Source of the DNA: Arenibacter certesii DSM 19833
Lineage (GTDB): Bacteria; Bacteroidota; Bacteroidia; Flavobacteriales; Flavobacteriaceae
Assembly (NCBI RefSeq): GCF_000429545.1
Contig: NZ_AUCB01000013.1
Span: 62,001-126,000 of the forward strand
Direction: 5' to 3'
DNA length: 64,000 nucleotides
This document shows positions 43,545-51,329 of this stretch, piece after piece. The notes below the pieces were generated by a model. The model was not told the DNA's origin. It saw only the letters and a list, made by a program, of their open reading frames with translations, and ran no database searches. Position numbers and translations under genes: made by a program. Numbering within the stretch: the stretch's first letter is position 1; every line of letters begins with the position of its first letter.

Positions 43545-45947
43545 TTATGTTTTAGATGTGAATTGAATTATTGCTTTTTCCATATCGTTATGCTCATTGT
43601 AGAGCTTCATTATTTCTTCATTTTCCTGTCCATCGGTCAAGTAAGCTGCGTACACTTCTTTCGGAACTTCAAGACGAAAAATGTTACTTTCCTTTCCTAT
43701 TTTGATAAACATTTCGGTGTACTTCTGTGGTCCAGAAAGGTTGTTTTTGATAGACTTTAATTGATTAAGGTCGTGGCTGGATAGATTGAGACGTTTAACT
43801 AATTCGTCATAGCCTTTTTCATTGTTTAGGCTGTAGATGATTTGTGTGTTTTCCAGTATGCTTGCTGATGTGGAATTATTGGGTAGCTGATTAATAGATT
43901 GCAGAATAATACCAATAGCACCATTTTGTTTACGAATAGCTTGGTAGTAGAATTCTACACTTTCCAGTACGTTGTCAAACTTTAACTGCTTGGCAAACTC
44001 ATCAAATAGGATGATACCTTTTTCAGCACGGTTTTTCCAAATAGTTCTTTGGATAGCCGATTTTATGAGTTTTAACATTACAGATAAGATTTCCTTATTG
44101 TCTTTGACTTCATCCAGTTCAAAAACAATTAATCGTTTGTCCTCTATTTTATAGGTTTGGTCTTCGCTGACTTCAAATAGGAAACTGTATAGACCATCGC
44201 CGACATATTCTGACATTACGTGCAAAAAGCTTGTGACGTTGAAGTAGTCGGGATGGATTTTTAAGTCGTCAAGAAGTTTTTCTTGATGCCTTTCTATAAA
44301 GCTGTAAAATCCATCCAATGAGTGATTTTCTAGTGTACTATCGTAATAATGTTTCAGTATTTTTTTGATAGAAACCGATTGTGCCTTGGTCACTTTTAAA
44401 TCTGAAGCGAACAGCTCAAACAAGAAGACAGACAAATCTTCCAACCGTTCAGGCGTCAAATCTTTTACATCGCTGATGTAAAAAGGGTTGATGCCTAAGT
44501 TCTTTCCGCTTTCATATCTAAGTACGGTATATTTCTCAGGGTATAGTTTTGCGAATTTGGTATATGAACCACCCAAATCGATGATTACCAAACGGACACC
44601 ACTTTCAAAATATTGGCGTAAAATATTATTTGCCAAAAAGGATTTTCCTTCGCCTGTTGGCGCAAAAATCGCAAAGTTTCGTGCTTTTATACGTTTCTTC
44701 CGTTCGTCCCAAACATCTTTTAGAACAGGTACATTATGTTCTCTATCGTTAAAGATGATTCCTGTGGCATCCGAATTGTAATTGGTGTTATTAATGAACA
44801 GACATAAAGCGTGTTTCAAATCCGTTACATATAAGTCGTTATTTGAAAAATTAGAAGAAAAACAGCAGTAACTATTAAGGATGTAGTTCTTCCGCTCTTC
44901 GCCTCTTGGATAGTATGGAATGATGTCCAGTTCTTTAAACTCAGTTTTAATTTTTGAACCGATTCGACTTAAATTTTCAGGGGTCTTATCCCAATACACA
45001 ATGTTTAGATGACCACGGATTATTCGTGCATTATCATCGGCATTAATCTGCTCGAGAATGTGTTGAATTTTGCCTAGTACCACTTTGTTCTGAGAGCCGA
45101 AATTGGAACTTTTGTTCAGTTCTTCAACTTTCTTATCAAGCAGCTTGCGCCACTTCTGTTTGTCATCCAAATACAAAATTTGATTGACTATGTGATTCTC
45201 ATTAAGCGTAAGCCCTAAGCCATCAATAAACCCTTGATGAAACACAAAATCGTCAGAAGTGAATTTCTCATTGGTCTTGCTACTCTGTACACTTTCGCCA
45301 AAGCACAGTTCGCTATTGATGGCAAGGGCATCAAAATGGTTTTCGCCAATATTGACGCTTTTTTTATCTAATAAGATGTCGGTGTCAAAACCATCATTAA
45401 AGCCATTAAAATAACCGTTGGTTAAGTGCTGTATCTCTTTCGATTTAAGCGAAACAAACTTCATCTTTCGGCTATTATTTATAAAGGAAATAGAATCGCT
45501 AACTGAACCGATGAAGCTCTTAACATTGTCATCTAATTGTTGGATAATCCCTTTTGAAACTTTACGGAATGGGTTAACATACTTTGAATTGTTTAAAGCC
45601 TTGTTCTTAGTGAGCGTGAAGAACAAAAAGCAACGATGTTCCATATAGTCACGCCCTTTGAAGTGGTCGTGGGTGGCTTTTTCTAAAAAGGTTGTATTTG
45701 GAAGCTTTTCTGAAGTGTATGTTTTCTTTAGGTAGACATCTTGCTTTTGTACAACTGTACCTATGGGCAATGATTTTAATGCTTGAAACCAAGCACCGTG
45801 TATGTCCTCAAAATCTTTTTCTGATAGAGAATAAATTTCAGGTAGCGTTCCTTCATAGCACAAGACCACATTGCCATTATTGGCAAATATGATATTGTCT
45901 TGAATATCTGTAATTGGGTAATATGCTGAAAGATTAATCTTGTTCAT
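43545..45947 (-). CDS. traG: Conjugation ATPase TraG (VirB4-type)
   Basis: An 800-residue cytosolic or peripheral ATPase that powers assembly of the mating channel. The VirB4 N-terminal domain (about 1-400) is followed by the ATPase core: Walker A IFAPTGEGKSFLANNIL (about 425-441), Walker B GIILFDEFAKQLKF (about 645-660), then the QSINQLPNN glutamine loop. It overlaps traF by 14 bp and precedes traI by 4 bp. Length and motif order are normal. Confidence 0.92.
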   Translation of the reverse strand: MNKINLSAYYPITDIQDNIIFANNGNVVLCYEGTLPEIYSLSEKDFEDIHGAWFQALKSLPIGTVVQKQDVYLKKTYTSEKLPNTTFLEKATHDHFKGRDYMEHRCFLFFTLTKNKALNNSKYVNPFRKVSKGIIQQLDDNVKSFIGSVSDSISFINNSRKMKFVSLKSKEIQHLTNGYFNGFNDGFDTDILLDKKSVNIGENHFDALAINSELCFGESVQSSKTNEKFTSDDFVFHQGFIDGLGLTLNENHIVNQILYLDDKQKWRKLLDKKVEELNKSSNFGSQNKVVLGKIQHILEQINADDNARIIRGHLNIVYWDKTPENLSRIGSKIKTEFKELDIIPYYPRGEERKNYILNSYCCFSSNFSNNDLYVTDLKHALCLFINNTNYNSDATGIIFNDREHNVPVLKDVWDERKKRIKARNFAIFAPTGEGKSFLANNILRQYFESGVRLVIIDLGGSYTKFAKLYPEKYTVLRYESGKNLGINPFYISDVKDLTPERLEDLSVFLFELFASDLKVTKAQSVSIKKILKHYYDSTLENHSLDGFYSFIERHQEKLLDDLKIHPDYFNVTSFLHVMSEYVGDGLYSFLFEVSEDQTYKIEDKRLIVFELDEVKDNKEILSVMLKLIKSAIQRTIWKNRAEKGIILFDEFAKQLKFDNVLESVEFYYQAIRKQNGAIGIILQSINQLPNNSTSASILENTQIIYSLNNEKGYDELVKRLNLSSHDLNQLKSIKNNLSGPQKYTEMFIKIGKESNIFRLEVPKEVYAAYLTDGQENEEIMKLYNEHNDMEKAIIQFTSKT

Positions 45948-46218
45948 AATCGAAGCCAGAATTTCTTTTGTTACTTATTATTTTAGGGAAGGCTTTAGCT
46001 GTTTGAAAAAGTTGTGGATTATTAGCCATCCTTGTAAGAGCGATGTATAAGGCTGCATTAAAAACCATAACACCTATTATCATTAAGAAGCTGAATGAAA
46101 AAATGATGATTAATAACGAAGCAAGTATCGCAACCATCATCAATGCAAACAGGGAAATAGGCAGTCCAAAAATGACTGCCCGTTTCCGTATGTTTTTATA
46201 GACCTCGAAGCGTTTCAT
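45934..46218 (-). CDS. traF: Conjugative transposon protein TraF (DUF4133)
   Basis: A 94-residue protein with two adjacent membrane helices (about 17-60) and a basic N-terminus (MKRFEVYKNIRKRAVIFGLP). Its size and position between traE and traG match the VirB3-like DUF4133 family. It starts directly next to the traE stop codon. Confidence 0.87.
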   Translation of the reverse strand: MKRFEVYKNIRKRAVIFGLPISLFALMMVAILASLLIIIFSFSFLMIIGVMVFNAALYIALTRMANNPQLFQTAKAFPKIISNKRNSGFDYEQD

Positions 46219-46506
46219 TTAGACTACGATTCCTATTAGGTATGTGAAGATGCCGACTACTGCACCAGCAATCAAAACAAATACTAGTACTCTAGTAATT
46301 CCTTTTTTAAGATCTGCATTTTCTCCAAAGAAATGTCCTGCATTAAACAGGAAGCCAACTAGGAAGATGACACCTAATAAAATTGGAAAAATAGTTCTGA
46401 TAGTGTCGCCAACATCATTAACTGAATCTTCAATACCACCAATTTGAGCAAAAAGCGAAGTGGATAAGAGTGAAAGAAATGATGCTAAATAGAGTGATTT
46501 TTTCAT
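46219..46506 (-). CDS. traE: Conjugative transposon protein TraE (DUF4134)
   Basis: A 95-residue protein with a signal peptide (about 1-20), a short acidic stretch (GGIEDSVNDVGDTIRTIF) and two membrane helices. This is the architecture of VirB2-type pilin or channel subunits. It is the first gene of the leftward tra operon; its promoter must lie in the 190-bp gap to the divergent amidase gene. Confidence 0.85.
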   Translation of the reverse strand: MKKSLYLASFLSLLSTSLFAQIGGIEDSVNDVGDTIRTIFPILLGVIFLVGFLFNAGHFFGENADLKKGITRVLVFVLIAGAVVGIFTYLIGIVV

Positions 46507-46555
46507 AATAAAATTGTTTAGATTTTTATGTTGTTTTCGTTAGTAGAAATTTACA

Positions 46556-46563
46556 TATATTTG
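46556..46563 (+). promoter_or_regulatory. -7 box candidate (TATATTTG) for the amidase gene
   Basis: TATATTTG on the plus strand in the divergent gap between traE and the amidase gene, 133 bp upstream of the amidase start. Confidence 0.4.
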
Positions 46564-46695
46564 AACATAAAATACTGTAAATCAGTAATTTGTGAATAAA
46601 ATATTATTTGATTCTATTTGAATTCGGTTGTTATTATTTAGCATCAAATCCTATGGATTTTTAAAGGGAAGTTGTTGATAACCTGAAAATTAAAA

Positions 46696-47325
46696 ATGAA
46701 GAAAGTGCTCAAAAACGTCAGTTTTGTCTTTTTGCTTCTAAAAATGTGCATCGTTTTTGGACAAGAAATGAGTGCTCAAAAAAGAATAATTATAGACGTT
46801 GGACACGGTGGAAAAGATGCTGGTGCAATTGGTATAAATAAAATTCAAGAAAAGGACATCGTATTGGATATTGCGAATGCCATTTTGAAGCTAAATAAAG
46901 AATTAGGAAAACCTTTAGATATTTATTTGACCAGGTATAAGGACACACTTATTTCATTATCTGATAGAATAAGGCTCGCCAAAATCTTAAAAGCAGATTT
47001 ATTTGTGTCGTTGCATTGTAATCATTCGGATAATCCAAATGCAAGAGGAATTGAAGTTTATGCTTCAAAGAAACAAGCGAAGTATTCTAAAGAATCTGTT
47101 TTTGTCGGCTATCAAATTGAAAAAATGCTTTGCACAGCGATAGGATATGAAAGTAGAGGTGTGAAGTTTGCCAACTTTCAAGTGCTTCGAGAAACAGTTG
47201 GTTTTTGTCCTTCCGTGCTTTTGGAATTGGGTTTCTTATCTAATAAAGATGAAGGTACTTATATTTCAAATGCTACCAATATTCAATTCGCTGCCAACGC
47301 TATTTTACTATCAATACAAAACTAA
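46696..47325 (+). CDS. N-acetylmuramoyl-L-alanine amidase (Amidase_3)
   Basis: A 209-residue enzyme with a weak signal peptide (about 1-23) and a zinc amidase domain: IIIDVGHGGKDAGAIG with the first zinc His, FVSLHCNHSDNPNARGIEVY with the second, and the catalytic Glu in VLLELGFLSNKDEG. It cuts the peptide stem from peptidoglycan and in an ICE probably clears a path through the wall for the mating apparatus. It is divergent from the tra operon. Host cell division is a less likely role for an element-borne copy. Confidence 0.9.
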   Translation: MKKVLKNVSFVFLLLKMCIVFGQEMSAQKRIIIDVGHGGKDAGAIGINKIQEKDIVLDIANAILKLNKELGKPLDIYLTRYKDTLISLSDRIRLAKILKADLFVSLHCNHSDNPNARGIEVYASKKQAKYSKESVFVGYQIEKMLCTAIGYESRGVKFANFQVLRETVGFCPSVLLELGFLSNKDEGTYISNATNIQFAANAILLSIQN

Positions 47326-47332
47326 TATTATT

Positions 47333-47431
47333 ATGAAAGACATATTTTTAGAGTTAACCGAAAGTTTAAAAGCGATTATAGTGCAATTTATTTCAGAAGT
47401 GATTTTGTTATATAAATCATTTCGAGGTTGA
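47333..47431 (+). CDS. 32-residue hydrophobic peptide after the amidase
   Basis: ATG 7 bp after the amidase stop codon opens MKDIFLELTESLKAIIVQFI, continues with a hydrophobic helix and ends KSFRG. An amphipathic or single-span membrane peptide is possible. The very short length makes it uncertain; close spacing and good reading context are the only support. Confidence 0.4.
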   Translation: MKDIFLELTESLKAIIVQFISEVILLYKSFRG

Positions 47432-47432
47432 A

Positions 47433-48488
47433 TTACATTCTTTCATCAAGCATTATTGATTTATACCAGTAAAAGAAAGCCTCTGGATTATTCTTTTTAA
47501 GCTTGTTGAGCTTATTGTATTTAGGGTTTTCAATCAACCAGTCTTTTACCTCTAATGGGTTATCAAACCTTTCAATCTTATTATTGATTTGGGATTTGAT
47601 TAGTTCAGACAAGTATGCCACTTTTGAAGATGCTATGATGGCTTCTTCAATATTGAATTTCTCAATGGTAAAGTTTGTAAAATTACTGATACCTGTTTGA
47701 AGATGTTTAAAATCTTCAGATTTAGTGTCGCGAGTTGAAAGCACAAAACAAGCTTCTTGCGTATCGTTTAGTACTTGCTCTGCGGTTATATCTAATTTTC
47801 TAAAGGAAAGCTCTTCTTTAACCACTTTTGCATAGCTGGTTCGTACCACCGTCAAATCAGAAATATTTTCCATTAAAAAAGCGACATCGAATAACTGTTT
47901 GATAATCTCTACAGGTCTTCCTTTGCTATATAGAATTCCTGTTGTTTTTGGGGCAAAGGCGGTTAGTTTATCGCCTAAAATAGCGTCAAAAGTTGGCATC
48001 ATTACTTGTGTAATTTCGCCCTCTGTCTGAATCCAATCGTGAGCTATTGGGATTTCTGTGAGTTCAGGATATGGATTTGGGGTATAAAGAACATCCAATA
48101 AAATCGGCTCAATGCTTCCATCCACGTGGCTTTTATAATATGTTTTAAAATGTCCCACAGGGGCATCAGGTGTATGTTTTCTATTGTTGTCATCTTCCCA
48201 ATGTGTGAAAACAGTTTTACTACACATAGTATCTAATATGGGGTCTATATCGCTTTGAATTTGTTCGGTTATGATATCAATGTCAATGGAAAATCGCTTT
48301 GGCTTTTTTGTTGCTAACAACAAAGCGGTTCCACCTTTGAAAATAAATTCTAGACCGTTTATCTTTAATTGTTCCAATAGTATCAAGGCATAAATAACCT
48401 TCTCTATAAGTTTTGGATCATACTTCCTGCCAAGTTTTTGCTTGACCTCAAAAATCCATTCTGGATGATATGTACTTTCTTTAATCAT
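47433..48488 (-). CDS. abiEii: AbiEii-type nucleotidyltransferase toxin
   Basis: A 351-residue protein of the AbiEii/AbiGii (DUF1814) family. The nucleotidyltransferase signature is visible as FKGGTALLLATKKP followed by FSIDIDI (GG(T/S) then DxD), and the downstream DVLYTPNPYPEL is common in the family. AbiEii toxins block growth upon phage infection, and related enzymes modify tRNA acceptor ends. The antitoxin gene lies 23 bp upstream on the same strand. On an ICE the pair can serve for both maintenance and phage defence. Confidence 0.88.
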   Translation of the reverse strand: MIKESTYHPEWIFEVKQKLGRKYDPKLIEKVIYALILLEQLKINGLEFIFKGGTALLLATKKPKRFSIDIDIITEQIQSDIDPILDTMCSKTVFTHWEDDNNRKHTPDAPVGHFKTYYKSHVDGSIEPILLDVLYTPNPYPELTEIPIAHDWIQTEGEITQVMMPTFDAILGDKLTAFAPKTTGILYSKGRPVEIIKQLFDVAFLMENISDLTVVRTSYAKVVKEELSFRKLDITAEQVLNDTQEACFVLSTRDTKSEDFKHLQTGISNFTNFTIEKFNIEEAIIASSKVAYLSELIKSQINNKIERFDNPLEVKDWLIENPKYNKLNKLKKNNPEAFFYWYKSIMLDERM

Positions 48489-48498
48489 ATATATTAAG

Positions 48499-48528
48499 TT
48501 TTGGCAAAATATTAATTCTTTGCCAAAG
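48499..48528 (-). promoter_or_regulatory. AbiE operator-like inverted repeat, toxin-proximal
   Basis: TTTGGCAAA (48500-48508) and TTTGCCAAA (48519-48527) face each other across 10 bp. The site covers the antitoxin stop codon and the gap before the toxin start. The same arm pair occurs upstream of the antitoxin gene. Confidence 0.7.
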
Positions 48529-49240
48529 TTAAATTCATTCTATGTTCTACTTCTTTTTCCTTATTTCGTCTTTGGGCATAACGTTTCATTTTGCCTTGAT
48601 TGATTTCAAACTTGCTAAAAGCCGATTCGTATATAAAATCTAATTCCCCTTGTTGTGCACCATACAAGTTGGTATCGATAATCATATCCACTAAAAGTTT
48701 CTCTAGTGATGGTATTATGATATTTTCAGTTTCGATTACAGGTGCTTCCGAAACCAAATGTTTTATAATAATTACATCATCACTGTTGTGAATGTAAAGC
48801 TCAAAGGTTTCTGTATCGGGTTCTAAAAAAACTTGTTTTCCTTTGTCCTTTAATTTGTAAAATACGGATTGGGCTACATCTTTTTCCAATTCAACAATGG
48901 TGTAATATTTAAATGGCTGGTGTCGCATTAAACCGTTCAGCCAAATAGTGTTCCAAATACAAAAGTCTATGAAGGGATAGTCCTTTTTGATTTTATTGAA
49001 CAGTCGCTTTAATTTACTATTGATAACTGGACAAAATTCATTATTCCCCTGCAACGCATAAATACCTCTAGTTGGATTTTTTAATACCCCTTCTTTTTTT
49101 AGTTTCGACAAATAGACGTTAATTGAGCTTTCTTTCAGATTTGGAAAATCTTTGCGAATGCCATCAACTAAATCTTTTTTAGAAATAGTTTGATTCCCTT
49201 GAAAATAGGATGGTATTTTTTTTTCTATTGTATAATCCAA
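48512..49240 (-). CDS. abiEi: AbiEi-like antitoxin (DUF6577-type)
   Basis: A 242-residue protein with an N-terminal winged helix (about 10-65: KKDLVDGIRKDFPNLKESSI and VYLSKLKKEGVLKNPTRGIY) and a larger C-terminal domain with PSLEKLLVDMIIDTNLYGAQ. AbiEi antitoxins bind inverted repeats in their own promoter and neutralise AbiEii without a stable complex (type IV). The paired gene order and the operator-like inverted repeats on both sides support the call. Confidence 0.85.
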   Translation of the reverse strand: MDYTIEKKIPSYFQGNQTISKKDLVDGIRKDFPNLKESSINVYLSKLKKEGVLKNPTRGIYALQGNNEFCPVINSKLKRLFNKIKKDYPFIDFCIWNTIWLNGLMRHQPFKYYTIVELEKDVAQSVFYKLKDKGKQVFLEPDTETFELYIHNSDDVIIIKHLVSEAPVIETENIIIPSLEKLLVDMIIDTNLYGAQQGELDFIYESAFSKFEINQGKMKRYAQRRNKEKEVEHRMNLTLAKN

Positions 49241-49259
49241 AGTAATTACATTTATTAAG

Positions 49260-49289
49260 CTTTGGCAAAATACAATAAATTTGCCAAAG
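49260..49289 (-). promoter_or_regulatory. AbiE operator-like inverted repeat, antitoxin promoter
   Basis: CTTTGGCAAA (49260-49269) and TTTGCCAAAG (49280-49289) form a 10-bp inverted repeat with a 10-bp spacer, about 20 bp upstream of the antitoxin start. It matches the known habit of AbiEi to bind inverted repeats for negative autoregulation. Confidence 0.75.
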
Positions 49290-49294
49290 ATTAA

Positions 49295-49957
49295 TTATTT
49301 TCTTTTGTCCCCAGCACCTTTATCAAAAGCAATCAAATTAAATAGCTCACGCATTCGGCTACGAACACGGTTTCCATAGCGTTCTTCCAGTTCTTCAGCA
49401 TTGAGATTTGTGGTAGCGTGTGTCTTGATTTTATGTTTGGTCTGAAGATAAAGTTCATATCGGGAAAGCAATACTTCGCCCATTACGTTCAAGTCTTTGC
49501 CATAGAATCTTCCGGCAGGTTCAATACCTAAATCATCAAAACAATAAAACCTGGTATTGCCATAGTCTTCAATGGTTTTAAAACCTAGGTGGTTAAAGCT
49601 GAAAGTAATGTTTCTACACGGAATCATCTCATAAGGTCTTTGCATTGGTACGATATGGCGTAGTAATTTCATCAAGGTCGTTTTTCCGCATCCTACAGGT
49701 CCAGAAAGTAAAATGCCTTTGTCGATATCAATGCCGTTCTTTTCACAATTTTCTTTGTCCTTGATGAAATAATGGCAGAGTTTACGAATGATAACCGTGT
49801 CCTCTTCATAGATTCTAAATTGTTGACCAAAGAGTTTCGATCCCTTTGCATTTAGGTAGATTAGAATTTTGTCAAAATCGTAAAGAACGCTTTTGCCATC
49901 AAACTTTCCGAGCGAGTATTCCACGCCACCTTCGGTAATTTTAGAGGGGTTGTCCAT
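49295..49957 (-). CDS. AAA+ ATP-binding protein, probable DnaC-like helicase loader
   Basis: About 220 residues from the internal ATG at 49957 (MDNPSKITEGG); a longer frame starts at 50032 but would overlap the preceding gene by 92 bp. The P-loop is LLSGPVGCGKTTLMKLL and Walker B is FYCFDDLGIEP; a sensor-1-like THATTNLNAEELEERYG and the arginine-rich NRVRSRMRELFN follow, as in DnaC/IstB proteins. It overlaps the end of the initiator-like gene by 17 bp. The pair resembles initiator-plus-loader modules of phages and plasmids. An IstB transposition helper is less likely since no IstA is present. Confidence 0.8.
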   Translation of the reverse strand: MDNPSKITEGGVEYSLGKFDGKSVLYDFDKILIYLNAKGSKLFGQQFRIYEEDTVIIRKLCHYFIKDKENCEKNGIDIDKGILLSGPVGCGKTTLMKLLRHIVPMQRPYEMIPCRNITFSFNHLGFKTIEDYGNTRFYCFDDLGIEPAGRFYGKDLNVMGEVLLSRYELYLQTKHKIKTHATTNLNAEELEERYGNRVRSRMRELFNLIAFDKGAGDKRK

Positions 49958-50696
49958 AATCTTTGTTTTTAGTGGTTCGCAAGTTGTCCTTGATTTGGGA
50001 TGCTTGTTTTTTGTTTGGTTTGTTTTCTTCATCGAAAAGCTCGGTTCTATCCATCCAGTTGAGGGCTAAGGCACGCCAATCTCTAATTTCTTTTCCATCG
50101 CTAGTTTGCCAATTTCGAGTTTCATAATGCTCGAAGAATTTTTTTCCTTCATCAGCATTAAAACTTTTTTCAACAAAAAAATCAATAACTGCCTGCCTGC
50201 CCTTTGGTTGTTTTATATTGTTTACTTGTTTGGTATTGTTTATAGTAGATACCAATACTTGTCCACTCACGGGACGGTGAGAGTCCACAACTTGTCCAGA
50301 TATGGGATAGTGCTGTCCTGCTATCGGTACACCATTGGGACGGTACTGTTCCGCAACCTGTTCTAATATGGGACTGTACCGTCCCGTATCAGGTTCATCA
50401 CTTGTACCGATAATGTACATCTTGATTTTACTACCCTTGTAAGGATTATTTGAAGGGTAGTATGACAAGTAGCCCCAAGAATCTAGGTTGGTAACACACC
50501 TGTGATAAGTGGATTTTGAACCTATTTTTGATGCGAGCATCAAATCTCTACGATTAACATAGAATTCATTTGCAAAGCGGCTACTGTTCCATTCTTGGAA
50601 CAAGGCCATATATAAACTGATATGGGTAGGGTTTAGGCGGTCATCAAAATAGAACTTTTCAAAAGCCGCGTTTAGTAGCTTTATGTAGTTCATCAT
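49941..50696 (-). CDS. Replication initiator-like protein with internal 11-residue repeats
   Basis: A 251-residue protein. The N-terminal part (about 1-95) looks like a winged helix of replication proteins (LNPTHISLYMALFQEWNSSR, NRRDLMLASKIGSKSTYHRC, LDSWGYLSYYPS). Residues about 99-150 consist of imperfect 11-residue repeats such as AGQHYPISGQV and VDSHRPVSGQV, which arise from 33-bp DNA repeats. The C-terminal part has a DnaD/DnaT-like ending (FFEHYETRNWQTSDGKEIRD then WRALALNWMDR), a motif seen in helicase-loading proteins. The AAA+ loader gene overlaps its 3' end. The role in element replication is inferred. Confidence 0.7.
   Translation of the reverse strand: MMNYIKLLNAAFEKFYFDDRLNPTHISLYMALFQEWNSSRFANEFYVNRRDLMLASKIGSKSTYHRCVTNLDSWGYLSYYPSNNPYKGSKIKMYIIGTSDEPDTGRYSPILEQVAEQYRPNGVPIAGQHYPISGQVVDSHRPVSGQVLVSTINNTKQVNNIKQPKGRQAVIDFFVEKSFNADEGKKFFEHYETRNWQTSDGKEIRDWRALALNWMDRTELFDEENKPNKKQASQIKDNLRTTKNKDYGQPL
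50238..50402. repeat. Four 33-bp tandem repeats with dyads (candidate iterons)
   Basis: GGGA occurs at 50271, 50304, 50337 and 50370, exactly 33 bp apart. Each copy has the form GGGAC-N6-GTCC with imperfect dyad symmetry; copy 4 is best (ATATGGGAC, then TGTACC, then GTCCCGTAT). A partial fifth unit precedes copy 1 (50238-50270) with the shared tail ACTTGTCC. AT-rich DNA adjoins at about 50205-50260. The period is a multiple of three, so the reading frame of the surrounding gene is kept. Confidence 0.85.
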
Positions 50697-50981
50697 TTAA
50701 GAATTTGTCTTGTGTTGTACATGGTTTGAGGTCATTACATCTTGAATTTCTTCGGCATCGTAATAGATTATGCCTCCAACTTTTGTGTATGGTAGCGTAC
50801 CATTGATTCGAAGATTCTGTAATGTTCCTGGACTGACTTGAAGCAAGTCCATAACTTCTGAAGATTTGAGATATTTTTTAAGTTTTCCAGTAGCTTGTTT
50901 GGAAAGAAGGTTTTTAATGTCATCGAGCAATTCTATTTTAAATTCCCGAAGATCGTCTGTGGTAATAATATTTGCTGGCAT
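50697..50981 (-). CDS. Excisionase-like helix-turn-helix protein
   Basis: A 94-residue protein with a HTH_17/MerR-like domain (about 38-85: YLKSSEVMDLLQVSPGTLQN, then LRINGTLPYTKVGGIIYY). Such proteins on Bacteroidetes ICEs serve as recombination directionality factors or transcription activators. It ends directly before the initiator-like gene and probably heads that operon. The 348-bp gap upstream contains paired 22-bp repeats. Confidence 0.85.
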   Translation of the reverse strand: MPANIITTDDLREFKIELLDDIKNLLSKQATGKLKKYLKSSEVMDLLQVSPGTLQNLRINGTLPYTKVGGIIYYDAEEIQDVMTSNHVQHKTNS

Positions 50982-51150
50982 AATAGAACGGTTTTAAAAG
51001 AAAGGGGCTATCATTATCGCTTTTCAACTAATTTGATAGCCCCTGACCTGATTTAACTCACGAGCTTTAGTATTTTAATAAAAAAGTGTTCGTGAATCTG
51101 TCGATTTGACTTTCGTTCTACAAATTTGGGATGATTTATTGGATATTAAC

Positions 51151-51299
51151 CCCAAGTCATACCCAAGTTGGGTGTTTTTATATGCTCATTTTCAATGGTT
51201 TAAATTAGTTTTGTTTAGCGGTTGTCCTGAAAATAGTATATGCCAAATGATAATAACGAAAATTAATTTTATTTTTTCCCAAGTAGTACCCAACTTGGG
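51151..51299. repeat. Two 22-bp operator-like repeats between rteC and the HTH gene
   Basis: The composite CCCAAGT-N2-TA-CCCAA(S)TTGGG occurs at 51151-51172 and 51278-51299 in the same orientation, 127 bp apart, differing at three positions. Each contains a near-palindrome of CCCAA and TTGGG plus an extra half site. This fits binding sites for RteC, for the excisionase-like protein or for the element's recombinase. No gene is seen in 50982-51329. Confidence 0.8.
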
Positions 51300-51329
51300 A
51301 AGAAATTTAACATTTAAGCGAAATGAATT

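Noticed and set aside
49958-50032. N-terminal 25 residues of the long helicase-loader frame
   Set aside because: They would lie entirely within the initiator-like gene; the ATG at 49957 gives a normal short overlap.
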